A stretch of 64,000 nt of DNA from UBA5342 sp965662645. GTDB taxonomy: Bacteria; Bacteroidota; Bacteroidia; Bacteroidales; UBA5342. The first letter of the stretch is position 1. Every line of letters begins with the position of its first letter. The notes beneath the pieces were generated by a model that did not search any database, had not been told where the DNA came from, and was given only the letters and a program-made list of their open reading frames with translations. The stretch is from assembly GCA_965662645.1 (NCBI GenBank), contig CBFIII010000005.1, positions 60,048-124,047 on the forward strand, read 5' to 3'. Below are positions 35,441-44,430 of the stretch, one piece after another. A program made the translations under genes and the position numbers.

Positions 35441-38020
35441 ATGAAAGAAACCAACACAATGATACAAGAAACATCCACCACAACACCAAACCAAGAAACG
35501 AAAATTTATTCTTTCAACGAGGCTTTTGAGGCATCAATCAAGTATTTTAATGGCGACGAACTAGCAGCTCGAGTATGGGTAAACAAATACGCTTTAAAAG
35601 ATTCTGATGGTAATATTTATGAAAACACACCTGATGCTATGCATCACCGTCTAGCATCGGAAATCTGTCGTATAGAAAATAAATATAAGAACCCACTTAG
35701 CGAAGAAGAGATTTTCAATTTAATAAAAGATTTTAAATACATAGTACCACAAGGTAGCCCAATGGCTGGGATCGGCAATAAACATCAGGTAGGCTCTTTG
35801 TCTAACTGCTTTGTTATTGGACACGAAGGTAACGGCGATTCATACGGTGGCATTATGCAAGTAGATCAAGAACAAGTACAATTGATGAAACGTCGTGGTG
35901 GTGTTGGTCACGATCTTTCACACATTCGTCCTAAAGGATCTCCAGTAAACAACTCAGCACTAACTTCTACAGGATTAGTTCCTTTTATGGAACGTTTTTC
36001 GAACTCTACCCGTGAAGTAGCACAAGATGGGCGTCGTGGAGCTCTTATGCTCAGCGTTTCCGTTAATCATCCTGATTCAGAAGAATTCATTGACGCCAAA
36101 ATGACAGAAGGCAAAGTCACAGGCGCCAATGTATCCGTAAAAATGTCGGATGCCTTTATGAATGCAGCCGAAAAAAATGAGAAATTCACACAACAATATC
36201 CCGTTTTCTCTAAAAATCCACAATACACAAAAGAAGTAGAAGCTCGTAAAATTTGGGACAAAATAGTTCATAACGCTTGGAAATCAGCAGAGCCAGGTAT
36301 TCTTTTCTGGGACACCATCATTCGCGAATCAGTTCCCGATTGTTATGCTGACTTAGGCTACAAAACCGTTTCCACTAACCCTTGTGGCGAAATTCCTCTT
36401 TGTCCTTACGATAGCTGCCGTCTTCTAGCTATCAACTTATATTCTTATGTAAAAAATCCTTTTACTAAAGAAGCGAAGTTTGATGAGAAACTATTCCGTC
36501 AACATGCACAATTAGCACTTCGTATCATGGATGATATTATTGATCTTGAAATTGAAAAGATCGATCTTATCCTTAAAAAAATAAAAAGTGACCCAGAACC
36601 AGATGAATTAAAAAGAACAGAATATAACCTTTGGAATAAAATTAAAACGAAAGCACGAGAAGGTCGTCGTACTGGAGTTGGCATCACTGCCGAAGGCGAC
36701 ATGCTTGCCGCTCTAGGTTTACGTTATGGCACACCCAAAGCTACTGATTTCGCTGAAGAAGTACACAAAACAATTGCCATTGAAGTTTATCGTTCATCTG
36801 CATTATTAGCCAAAAACCGTGGTGCTTTTGAGATTTATGACACAGAACGTGAAAAGAATAACCCTTTCATTAATCGCATAAAAGATGCTGATCCTTCGGT
36901 TTACGAAAGCATGTTGAAATATGGTCGTCGTAATATTGCCTGTTTAACCATTGCTCCTACAGGAACAACCTCGCTGATGACTCAAACATCATCGGGTATC
37001 GAACCTGTATTTTTACCTGTTTACAAACGACGCAGAAAAGTAAACCCTAACGACCCTGAGGTTCATGTGGACTTTGTTGATGAAATGGGTGATGCTTTCG
37101 AAGAATATATCATTTTCCATCATAAGTTTATTATTTGGATGGAAGCCAATGGTTATCCGGCAAGCAAACATTATACTTCTGAAGAAGTGGATGAACTCGT
37201 TGCTAAATCACCTTATTACAAAGCAACTTCCAACGATGTAGATTGGTTAGAAAAAGTAAAAATGCAAGGTCGAGTACAAAAATGGGTCGATCATTCTATT
37301 TCTGTAACCATTAATCTACCAACAGATGTTGATGAAGCTTTAGTTGGCAACTTATACTTTGAAGCTTGGAAAGCAGGCTGCAAAGGCATCACCGTTTACC
37401 GTGACGGATCACGTACTGGCGTATTGATAGCTGACGATACAGAAAAGAAAAAAGAAGCGCAAAATAATGAAGTCGTAGAAACCCGACCAGAAATACTAGA
37501 AGCCGATGTATTACGCTTTCAAAACAACAAAGAAAAATGGATTGCTTTTGTCGGTCTATTGAACGGCCATCCTTACGAAATATTCACGGGTCTTGCTGAT
37601 GATGAAGACGGCATCTTATTACCAGGATCTGTCAATAAAGGACACATCATTAAAAACATTAATGAAGAAGGCACTAAACAATATGATTTCCAATACAGCA
37701 ACCGTCGTGGTTACAAAACAACCATTGAAGGTCTTAATTATAAATTTGACCCTATCTACTGGAACTATGCCAAACTTATCTCAGGCGTATTGCGCTATAG
37801 AATGCCAATAGACCTTGTAATTAGCCTTGTAAATGATCTGCAATTAGATACAGTATCAATTAACACATGGAAAAACGGAGTAGCTCGTGCCCTTAAAAAA
37901 TACATTCCAGACGGAACAGTAGCCAAAGGACACCGATGCCCTAACTGTGGTAATGATAACGTTATCTATCAAGAAGGATGTTTGATATGTACCGATTGTG
38001 GTGCCTCTAAATGTGGATAA
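35441..38020 (+). CDS. nrdJ: adenosylcobalamin-dependent (class II) ribonucleotide reductase
   Basis: An 859-residue enzyme that reduces ribonucleotides to deoxyribonucleotides using adenosylcobalamin as radical source, independent of oxygen. Visible: LSNCFVIGHEGNG, MKRRGGVGHDLSHIRPKGS, the catalytic loop STNPCGEIPLC with the radical-bearing Cys, LAINLYSYV, APTGTTSLMTQTSSGIEP (phosphate loop), the SVTINLP and GCKGITVYRDGSR signatures, and a C-terminal zinc ribbon with two CxxC pairs (CPNCG ... CTDCG). Length and order match the NrdJ type with a TSCPD-like C-terminal region. The ATG at 35441 is followed by a second at 35459; either could be used. A strong terminator follows. It needs the adenosylcobalamin for which a transferase is encoded at 54.1 kb. 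Confidence 0.95.
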   Translation: MKETNTMIQETSTTTPNQETKIYSFNEAFEASIKYFNGDELAARVWVNKYALKDSDGNIYENTPDAMHHRLASEICRIENKYKNPLSEEEIFNLIKDFKYIVPQGSPMAGIGNKHQVGSLSNCFVIGHEGNGDSYGGIMQVDQEQVQLMKRRGGVGHDLSHIRPKGSPVNNSALTSTGLVPFMERFSNSTREVAQDGRRGALMLSVSVNHPDSEEFIDAKMTEGKVTGANVSVKMSDAFMNAAEKNEKFTQQYPVFSKNPQYTKEVEARKIWDKIVHNAWKSAEPGILFWDTIIRESVPDCYADLGYKTVSTNPCGEIPLCPYDSCRLLAINLYSYVKNPFTKEAKFDEKLFRQHAQLALRIMDDIIDLEIEKIDLILKKIKSDPEPDELKRTEYNLWNKIKTKAREGRRTGVGITAEGDMLAALGLRYGTPKATDFAEEVHKTIAIEVYRSSALLAKNRGAFEIYDTEREKNNPFINRIKDADPSVYESMLKYGRRNIACLTIAPTGTTSLMTQTSSGIEPVFLPVYKRRRKVNPNDPEVHVDFVDEMGDAFEEYIIFHHKFIIWMEANGYPASKHYTSEEVDELVAKSPYYKATSNDVDWLEKVKMQGRVQKWVDHSISVTINLPTDVDEALVGNLYFEAWKAGCKGITVYRDGSRTGVLIADDTEKKKEAQNNEVVETRPEILEADVLRFQNNKEKWIAFVGLLNGHPYEIFTGLADDEDGILLPGSVNKGHIIKNINEEGTKQYDFQYSNRRGYKTTIEGLNYKFDPIYWNYAKLISGVLRYRMPIDLVISLVNDLQLDTVSINTWKNGVARALKKYIPDGTVAKGHRCPNCGNDNVIYQEGCLICTDCGASKCG

Positions 38021-38042
38021 TAACTCACACTAAAAAAAAATC

Positions 38043-38080
38043 AAAAGCACTGCCTCAATAAAAAGAGACAGTGCTTTTTT
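38043..38080 (+). terminator. nrdJ terminator
   Basis: AAAAGCACTG and CAGTGCTTTT (10-bp stem, extended inside by CTC/GAG) followed by TTTTTT. Confidence 0.88.
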
Positions 38081-38192
38081 TATACCAAGTATCGATTGAA
38101 AAATCTAACTCCCACCCTAAGCATTTCAGATGTTATTTTAATCACTTTAGGTTTCTGAACTCATATTCTTAAGTAATATTCATATTTTACTC

Positions 38193-38200
38193 TATATTTG
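38193..38200 (+). promoter_or_regulatory. -7 box before the putative small RNA
   Basis: TATATTTG is a full match to TAnnTTTG. Transcription should begin near 38205-38208. The -33 region is not well defined. Confidence 0.5.
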
Positions 38201-38205
38201 CAAAG

Positions 38206-38288
38206 CAGTCTGGTTAGGTAACTAACTAGGTTTTTAATGGGTTAGACTGATAACAAAAAATTTTACTTTTTTGTTATCAGTTTTTTTG
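38206..38288 (+). ncRNA. putative structured small RNA or leader
   Basis: Between the nrdJ terminator and the histidine kinase gene lies a compact unit: promoter box, then CAGTCT (38206) pairing with AGACTG (to 38249) around a loop containing the related words GGTTAGG, TAACTAACTAGG and GGGTTAG, then a 14-bp hairpin CTGATAACAAAAAA/TTTTTTGTTATCAG and TTTTTTT. The two stems share bases (AGACTG overlaps CTGATAAC), so they exclude each other, as in attenuators. CCTAACC just after the terminator could also pair with GGTTAGG. No ORF is present. The family is not recognised. Confidence 0.55.
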
Positions 38289-38466
38289 TGTCCTAACCAT
38301 CAACTCCTACAATCAAAGTGTCTAATTTTTCTTTCTGAAAATAAAAAAGTTACCTCTTGACAAAACTTTTTTTGATGTTATATGTTAAATAATAACAGCT
38401 CAATCTTTTCAACAAAAAGAACGAGACAACATACCAAAAGAAAAACAAACCTATAAGACAAAACAG

Positions 38467-39672
38467 ATGACACAATCTATAAGCATTAATAATAACACAT
38501 CCAACGAATTGAATGCGATTTTCGAAAACGCCGCAGTAGTATTAATTCTTATGGATAAAGACGGAAGAACCTTAAACATCAATAAGGCTGGTCTTCAGAT
38601 GATAAGAAAACCACGTCAAGATGTGATAGGAAGATTAACTGGAGAAGTTTTTAGTTGCATCAATGCTATACGCAATAATAAAATAGTGTGCGGCAAAACC
38701 GAAGCTTGCAAACATTGCACTATCAGGCAGCAATTAAATGCATCTATTGACCATGGCGCTCATCAATTCAAAGAGGAAGGAACCATTAACGTATTCCAAG
38801 AAGACAATAGTCAACTGCTTATCAATCTTTTAGTATCCACATCAAATGTTAACATTAATAATGATGAATACATCTTATTAACCATTGATGACATCTCCAA
38901 AATAAAAAAACAAGAAGAAGAACTAAAACGACTCAATGAACATAAAGACAAATTTTTATCTATCCTTTCACACGACTTACGCAACCCCTTTAACTCATTA
39001 ATTGGATTCACCGAAATATTATTAAATCATTGGCAAGAGTACCCTAAAGAAAAAACAGATAAAATCTTAAACTCTTTACTCAGTGTAGAAAAAAACGCAT
39101 ATTCATTACTCAACGACTTACTTTCTTGGGCAAAATCACAATCCGGGCAAATACAATTTGAACCACAAAACATACCTGTTACAGAGATTTTTAATAGCGT
39201 ATTAAGCACCATACAACATGCAGCGGACTTAAAAGAAATAAAAATTCAATTAGAAAATAAGGATAACAGCTCTATTTTTGCTGATTCTAAAATGCTAAGC
39301 ACCATTCTACGTAACCTGACTTCTAATGCAATCAAATTCACAGAAAAAGGGAAGAAAATAACTATCATTGCACAAAGCACACCAACAAAAACCTCCATCA
39401 CTGTGAAAGATGAAGGCACGGGCATTCCTGAAGAGAAAATAGATCATTTATTTGACATCACTCAAGTAGAATCAAGACCGGGAACTGATGGAGAAAAAGG
39501 AAGTGGGTTAGGTCTTATTCTATGTAAAGAATTTATTGACAAACACCACGGCACTATCAACGTAACGAGCAAAATAGGTCAAGGTAGCGAATTCACATTT
39601 ACCTTTCCACAGGAAAAAAATTTACAAATAAAAGGAGCAACAACCTCGGGACAACCCCGAAAAGCAAGTTGA
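38467..39672 (+). CDS. PAS-domain sensor histidine kinase (soluble)
   Basis: A 401-residue cytoplasmic kinase without membrane segments. Residues ~10-145 form a PAS domain (IFENAAVVLILMDKDGRTLNIN) containing an unusual cysteine set, FSCINA then CGKTEACKHCTIR, which may bind a metal or Fe-S cluster and sense redox or oxygen. A coiled linker (KKQEEELKRLNEHKDKF) leads to HisKA with SILSHDLRNPFNSLIGF (phosphorylated His near 165) and a HATPase domain with NLTSNAIKFT, VKDEGTGIPEE and GSGLGLILCKEF. No response regulator is adjacent. The last ~10 codons and the stop are provided by repeat A, so the natural tail is probably altered. Confidence 0.88.
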   Translation: MTQSISINNNTSNELNAIFENAAVVLILMDKDGRTLNINKAGLQMIRKPRQDVIGRLTGEVFSCINAIRNNKIVCGKTEACKHCTIRQQLNASIDHGAHQFKEEGTINVFQEDNSQLLINLLVSTSNVNINNDEYILLTIDDISKIKKQEEELKRLNEHKDKFLSILSHDLRNPFNSLIGFTEILLNHWQEYPKEKTDKILNSLLSVEKNAYSLLNDLLSWAKSQSGQIQFEPQNIPVTEIFNSVLSTIQHAADLKEIKIQLENKDNSSIFADSKMLSTILRNLTSNAIKFTEKGKKITIIAQSTPTKTSITVKDEGTGIPEEKIDHLFDITQVESRPGTDGEKGSGLGLILCKEFIDKHHGTINVTSKIGQGSEFTFTFPQEKNLQIKGATTSGQPRKAS

Positions 39673-39733
39673 AGAAAATTTTATTATTAGCAGCAAGCTA
39701 CTAAGAATAAAACCAACAATGTACGATTTATAA
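39637..39733. repeat. dispersed repeat A, copy 2
   Basis: Second copy of the ~100-bp repeat (CAACAACCTCGGGACAACCC, AAGTTGAA, TTTTATTATTAGCAGCAAGC, AACCAACAATGT). It overlaps the 3' end of the histidine kinase gene and supplies its stop codon. The 5' hairpin has become TCGGG-ACAA-CCCGA, while copy 3 has CCTCG/CGAGG, so pairing is kept although bases differ. Confidence 0.78.
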
Positions 39734-40291
39734 AAAACAAACATAATAAATGACAAACAACTCAAAACCATCAATAACAATCTCTTTATTTAAAATAGAG
39801 AAAAAAGATTAACACAGCTAAATGAAAATGTATTTATAATTATAAGTGAGATTCTAATGGGTGCATATGAATAAAGCATCATCCGTCTGTTATGTTTTAT
39901 AATTAGTATATTTCAGATCAATAAACATTTACACAATAAACATAATCGCCTAGTTATCAGACACAATTAAATCCTGCCTTCCTTTTTTTATTGTTTTTTA
40001 CCACAAAAACAAAGCCTAAAGATTTTAGCAAGAAACATTTTAATATTTACCTATAAAAATAAACCATATTTATTAATACATAGCATTTTGTGTAATGCAT
40101 TTTTTATATGTTCTTTGCAGTTATTTTCCTCTTAATAATGTAATACGATTTCAGAAATAGTTTTAATTTATTCACTATCTGATATTTATGTTCTTTTTGA
40201 GAAATTATCACTTAAAACACCTAACGATAAACTGGCTTAATAATAAGTAGTCATTATTTTTTCACACTACTTATATCTTTAAAATACTATT
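39734..40291. other. gene-free AT-rich stretch
   Basis: About 560 bases between the histidine kinase and the WaaP-like gene. I see no ORF of note, no tRNA and no strong hairpin. Confidence 0.6.
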
Positions 40292-41098
40292 ATGAAAAAA
40301 CAAAGCACCTATCTAACACATCCAGAATATCAAGCTCTTAACAATAACATCATTCTACTACACCAAAATTTTAATAGCGCAGGGGAAACACTAAGAAACA
40401 AACGCAATCACCTCAAAACAGACACATGGAACAACACCAAGGTGTGTATAAAATCATATAAAAAAGCGACTATTGCCAACCGTATAATCTATGGTTATAT
40501 CCGCCAATCTAAAGCAAGACGGTCCTATAATTATGCACTGCAATTAAAAAAACTTAATATTCAGACTCCTGCTCCCATAGGCTTTCTGGAACAGCGCAAT
40601 AAAGCAGGATTATTAGAAGAATCATACTATGTATGCCAATACGAAAAATCATTATTTAGTTTTGCGGACGTACCTTATTTAGAAATTCCGACTGAAGAAA
40701 AACAGAACATTATTAATGCTTTTGTAAAATATACATGTGACAACTTATACGATAATAAGATCTACAATACGGACTATAATGGCACTAATATTCTGATTGA
40801 TAAAATGGGGGATGCTTATACCTTTTCGTTAATTGATATAAACCGCTTACATTTCGGAAAGAAAATGAATAAACATAAAGAACTCAAGAACCTAAATATG
40901 CTAGTCAGCGATCCAATAACATTATGCATGATAGCAAAAGCATATGCTAAAACAAGACATGCTGAAGTTATAAAAACAACCTATGAACTGTTTACCTTAA
41001 AATACTTAGAAGGCAAAAAGAGAAGGACAAAGAAAAAAATCCTTAAACCATTAAAAGATACCTCTAACGTTATCAAACATCTATTTGTAAAAAATTAA
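40292..41098 (+). CDS. lipopolysaccharide kinase (Kdo/WaaP)-family protein
   Basis: A 268-residue protein of the Kdo/WaaP kinase family, which phosphorylates sugars of the lipopolysaccharide core. The sequence shows the lysine-bearing segment KVCIKSYKKATIANRIIYGYIRQSKA (in parts: KVCIKSYKK, RIIYGYIR), the helix ARRSYNYALQLKKLNIQTPAPIG (in parts: SYNYALQL, NIQTPAPIGF), a catalytic loop YNTDYNGTNILI and the metal-binding SLIDINRLHFGKK. The usual His before the catalytic Asp is Asn-Thr here, but Asp and Asn of the loop are kept, so activity is plausible. It is a single-gene unit. Start chosen: the ATG at 40292, the first in the frame with no competing site. Confidence 0.82.
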   Translation: MKKQSTYLTHPEYQALNNNIILLHQNFNSAGETLRNKRNHLKTDTWNNTKVCIKSYKKATIANRIIYGYIRQSKARRSYNYALQLKKLNIQTPAPIGFLEQRNKAGLLEESYYVCQYEKSLFSFADVPYLEIPTEEKQNIINAFVKYTCDNLYDNKIYNTDYNGTNILIDKMGDAYTFSLIDINRLHFGKKMNKHKELKNLNMLVSDPITLCMIAKAYAKTRHAEVIKTTYELFTLKYLEGKKRRTKKKILKPLKDTSNVIKHLFVKN

Positions 41099-41236
41099 GG
41101 AGAAACTACCCTACTATATAAAATATCAAGTTAGAAAACCTTTAACAATCACAGCAAAGTGGGTGGAATATGTTCCCACAGAACGTGATTAAAAGCTCCA
41201 TTAAGCAATCATTATATAATATCAAAAGGATAATGA

Positions 41237-42262
41237 CTAATAAAGGATATCGGGTTCTCGACGATAAGAATAAGCTCCTCTGAGTTGTTCAAAATGCTCA
41301 GGATGCATTCTAAAAGCAGCATCATCTTGCTTCACATCATAAGAATGATGAACGGTCTCTAGCATAGAAAGAGAAGTAACATCATTAACATCTTTTTCTG
41401 GTAATGTGACAGACCAATCATTGAGTTGCAAATTTAAGAAACGACTAATAGCTCTTACCGAAGCAATAGCAGCATTGGCCTTTCCTTCCATAGAATAACC
41501 TGCAATATGAAAAGTAGCAATGTCAACAATATTAAGCAAATCAAGATTAATATTAGGCTCATTCTCCCAACAATCGATCACTAAAGCTTTTAAAGAAGCA
41601 TGGTATTTTACTAGAGACAAATTGTCAACAATCTCACCTCGTGCAGCATTAATAAGAATAGGATGGCGCTTCAGTTGAGAAATAAAAACCTCATCACAAA
41701 GATGATAAGTAGGGAATTCACCATCGCGATTCAAAGGGGTATGAAAGGTAATAATATCAGCTTCTTCCTGTATCGTTTGTAAAGACACAAAACCGGCATC
41801 GCCTTCTTGTTTGGCACGTGGCGGATCATTAAGTAAAACTTTCATACCTATCTTTTGGGCAAAAGCAGCCAAACGCTTACCAACATTACCAACACCTACA
41901 ATACCCAAAGTTTTAGAACTGATATCGACACCTTCCTTAATCGTTAATTCCGCTAAAGCGGCAAAAACATATTGCACTACAGCATAAGCATTACACCCAG
42001 GAGCATTCACCCACTCTATACCCTGAGACGCACAATAAGCAGTATCAATATGATCAAAACCAATAGTAGCCGTAGCAATCATTTTCACATTACTCCCTTG
42101 CAAAAGCGCAGCATCACACATAGTTCGCGTACGTACCATTAAGGCATCAGCCCCTTTCACCATGTCAGCATTTATTTCACTACCAGGAGCATATACCACT
42201 TCGGCAAAGGGCTCAAAAACTCCTTGAACAAAGGGTATCTTATCATCTATAACTATCTTCAT
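41237..42262 (-). CDS. pdxB: 4-phosphoerythronate dehydrogenase
   Basis: A 341-residue NAD-dependent 2-hydroxyacid dehydrogenase that oxidises 4-phosphoerythronate in pyridoxal phosphate synthesis. Evidence: N-terminal MKIVIDDKIPFVQGVFEPFA, the conserved TATIGFDHID and NAPGCNAYAVVQYVF segments, the Rossmann motif GIVGVGNVGKRLA, HTPLNRDGEFPTYHL, INAARGEIVDN and the C-terminal PdxB-specific dimer region starting near the HIAGYSMEGKANA motif (catalytic His). The specific PTYHL and HIAGYSxEGK motifs separate PdxB from SerA-like paralogues. No other pdx genes are in the window. Confidence 0.93.
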   Translation of the reverse strand: MKIVIDDKIPFVQGVFEPFAEVVYAPGSEINADMVKGADALMVRTRTMCDAALLQGSNVKMIATATIGFDHIDTAYCASQGIEWVNAPGCNAYAVVQYVFAALAELTIKEGVDISSKTLGIVGVGNVGKRLAAFAQKIGMKVLLNDPPRAKQEGDAGFVSLQTIQEEADIITFHTPLNRDGEFPTYHLCDEVFISQLKRHPILINAARGEIVDNLSLVKYHASLKALVIDCWENEPNINLDLLNIVDIATFHIAGYSMEGKANAAIASVRAISRFLNLQLNDWSVTLPEKDVNDVTSLSMLETVHHSYDVKQDDAAFRMHPEHFEQLRGAYSYRREPDILY

Positions 42263-42408
42263 TATAACAAAGTTTAATCAATTACACTATCAGGTAGGAA
42301 AAAGAGCTCGCTGCAAATAGACGGACTATCAAATCTGATAAATATTTTATTATTGCACAAGATGCGAAAAACAAGACTTACTATATGAAATTTTAACCTA
42401 ACCTTCTG

Positions 42409-42495
42409 GTAGAGAAATGAAAAGTTTTTTCACATAAAATCATCAACAAAAGTAGAGAAATAAAAAGTTTTTTCACATAAAAATCATCAACAAAA
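42409..42495. repeat. 43-bp tandem duplication
   Basis: Two adjacent near-identical copies of a 43-44 bp segment (GTAGAGAAAT(G/A)AAAAGTTTT, TTCACATAAAA, ATCATCAACAAAA). It lies just after the phosphodiesterase stop codon. Probably slippage. Confidence 0.85.
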
Positions 42496-42501
42496 AAAAA
42501 A

Positions 42502-43002
42502 TCACGACCCCTTCAATCCAAGTTCTAACACTTCCATATCTTTCATATTTTCGCCATCTATAGTAAAACGAATCATCGTTCTTTTCTGATGAAAACCAAA
42601 GTTACCCTCTGCTCCAGGATTAATATGAAGTAAATTAAGTGATTTATCATACATCACCTTAAGGATATGAGAATGACCACAAACAAAAAGCTTAGGTCTG
42701 TATTTCATTAATTTAACACGAGCTTGAGAATCATAACGCCCAGGATAACCTCCTATGTGAGTCATATACACTTTCACCTTTTCGCATACAAAAAGCTGTT
42801 CGGCAGGGATGCGCTGACGCAGTTTGTGGCTGTCGATGTTGCCATACACCGCGCGTAAGGGCTTAAAAGCTTCTAAACGATCTAAAACATCATCAGAGCC
42901 CACATCTCCAGCATGCCATATCTCATCACAATCTTTAAAAAATGAAAAAACACGTTCATCTAAACTACTATGCGTATCGGATAATATCCCAATTTTGGTC
43001 AT
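42502..43002 (-). CDS. YfcE/MJ0936-type metallophosphoesterase
   Basis: A 166-residue calcineurin-like phosphoesterase, predicted cytosolic. All metal-binding motifs are visible: GILSDTHS, WHAGDVGS, VYGNIDSH, MTHIGGYPG and CGHSH, ending in LHINPGAEG. The family acts on phosphodiesters with broad specificity; the physiological substrate is unknown. It lies between the T9SS type B protein gene upstream and pdxB downstream, in the same direction, with gaps of 54 and 239 bases; the tandem duplication occupies the second gap. Confidence 0.92.
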   Translation of the reverse strand: MTKIGILSDTHSSLDERVFSFFKDCDEIWHAGDVGSDDVLDRLEAFKPLRAVYGNIDSHKLRQRIPAEQLFVCEKVKVYMTHIGGYPGRYDSQARVKLMKYRPKLFVCGHSHILKVMYDKSLNLLHINPGAEGNFGFHQKRTMIRFTIDGENMKDMEVLELGLKGS

Positions 43003-43056
43003 TGTGAAACTTTATACTAAAAAAAATTATGAGGAGTATTCTTGAGATAAGGAAGT

Positions 43057-44334
43057 TTATTTTTTACCGCGTATCACGGTAATCTCAAAAATAGTATCAT
43101 GTTTCTTACCATCCGTTCCTCGGGCTTTGACAGCACAATAGTAAACACCTGGCGAAACGAAAGCATCTGTTAAAACCGAACGCCCATCCCATCCACCATC
43201 GGGATCATCCCAACTATAAATACGTCGTCCCCAGCGGTTATAAATCGTTGCTTTAAACGTTTCAGGAACAATAGATTGATAAGCCAATTTAAACTTACCA
43301 TATTCCCCACTTAAAACTAATACATTGGGAGCTTCTAAAGAAGAATCAAAAACAGTTACTTCAGCAGAATCGGAAACATGACAAAATTCATTGCCAACTT
43401 CAACCTTCACACGATAACCATTCAATACATATTTCACAAAAGAATGCGTCACTTTGTCTTGATAACGATAAGTTGGTGAAGAAGGTTGATCATTATTGAC
43501 ATCCCATATCCACCATGAAGAATACTCCACGGCTTCTGTTGGACTAACAGTATAAGTCACATCAAGAGGAGCAGAACCTTCAGTTATACTCGACGCCTTA
43601 AATCTATTTATCTTATCATCATCTTCAGGAATAGACTTCTCTAACGTACCCAAAGACACAGCAATAGCATCATACTGTAGAGTCGTCATTGTATCAGGAG
43701 AATCGTACTTAACAAACAAGTCATTACTCTCAAAAAAATCTGCAGAATAAGGAGAACACAGATAACTGGTATCTTGATAAGGTGCATCAATGGAGTAAGG
43801 GGAACTTTGCTCCTTACTAAAATTCTCCCATTTATAGGTCGTTACAGGATCAAATAAAAGATGAATAGAATCATTTATTTTATCATAAACGGAAATATCC
43901 TGACGAATCAAACGCGCAAAAAGACGAATTGTATTACAACTATCGCCCTCATCTTGAATCCATACAGAATCTAGCTCATGTTGATAATCTGAAAAATCGA
44001 CAATAAAAAAATAAAAAGAATCAGTCACTGTCTTTAGTTCATAGAGACCTTGTTGCAAACTATCTAAGACAGCTAAAGTATCCTTACCCTGAGATGACAT
44101 AATTAAAGAATCAGAGAAAGAGGTATGATAATGCCACTCAAAATCAATAGAATCCGTAAACAAATAAGACAATTCATCACTTTCATCTAACTTCTCAAAA
44201 ATCACGATATCATCAATTCCAAAAATGTGATTATCTTTTCCAAAATCAAAGGTATTATCAGAAGAAACGGAAAATTGTCCCACCATTAAAAACGGAAAAA
44301 TAAGTATTATAAATGCTAAAGCACAAACTCTCAT
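43057..44334 (-). CDS. secreted protein with gliding-motility-associated (T9SS type B) C-terminal domain
   Basis: A 425-residue exported protein. Signal peptide MRVCALAFIILIFPFLMVGQ; mostly beta-sheet; a PKD-like domain at ~245-320 (LDVTYTVSPTEAVEYSSWWIWDV, in parts: VTYTVSPTEAVEY, WWIWDVNNDQ); and a C-terminal CHU_C domain (VLSGEYGKFKL, FKATIYNRWGRRIYSWDD, GWDGR, VSPGVYYCAVKARG), the type B T9SS sorting signal. Type B cargo is exported and may be attached to the cell surface by a PorP/SprF-like partner, which is not seen in the window. Function unknown. It follows the sugar transferase and ugd genes on the same strand. Confidence 0.85.
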   Translation of the reverse strand: MRVCALAFIILIFPFLMVGQFSVSSDNTFDFGKDNHIFGIDDIVIFEKLDESDELSYLFTDSIDFEWHYHTSFSDSLIMSSQGKDTLAVLDSLQQGLYELKTVTDSFYFFIVDFSDYQHELDSVWIQDEGDSCNTIRLFARLIRQDISVYDKINDSIHLLFDPVTTYKWENFSKEQSSPYSIDAPYQDTSYLCSPYSADFFESNDLFVKYDSPDTMTTLQYDAIAVSLGTLEKSIPEDDDKINRFKASSITEGSAPLDVTYTVSPTEAVEYSSWWIWDVNNDQPSSPTYRYQDKVTHSFVKYVLNGYRVKVEVGNEFCHVSDSAEVTVFDSSLEAPNVLVLSGEYGKFKLAYQSIVPETFKATIYNRWGRRIYSWDDPDGGWDGRSVLTDAFVSPGVYYCAVKARGTDGKKHDTIFEITVIRGKK

Positions 44335-44430
44335 ATATTCAATATTTACACATCAATTATTTTAGGAATTTCCTAAATAAAAAAGATTATTTTCACTGTA
44401 TAACAATGAAAATATGACATAAGGCTAAAA

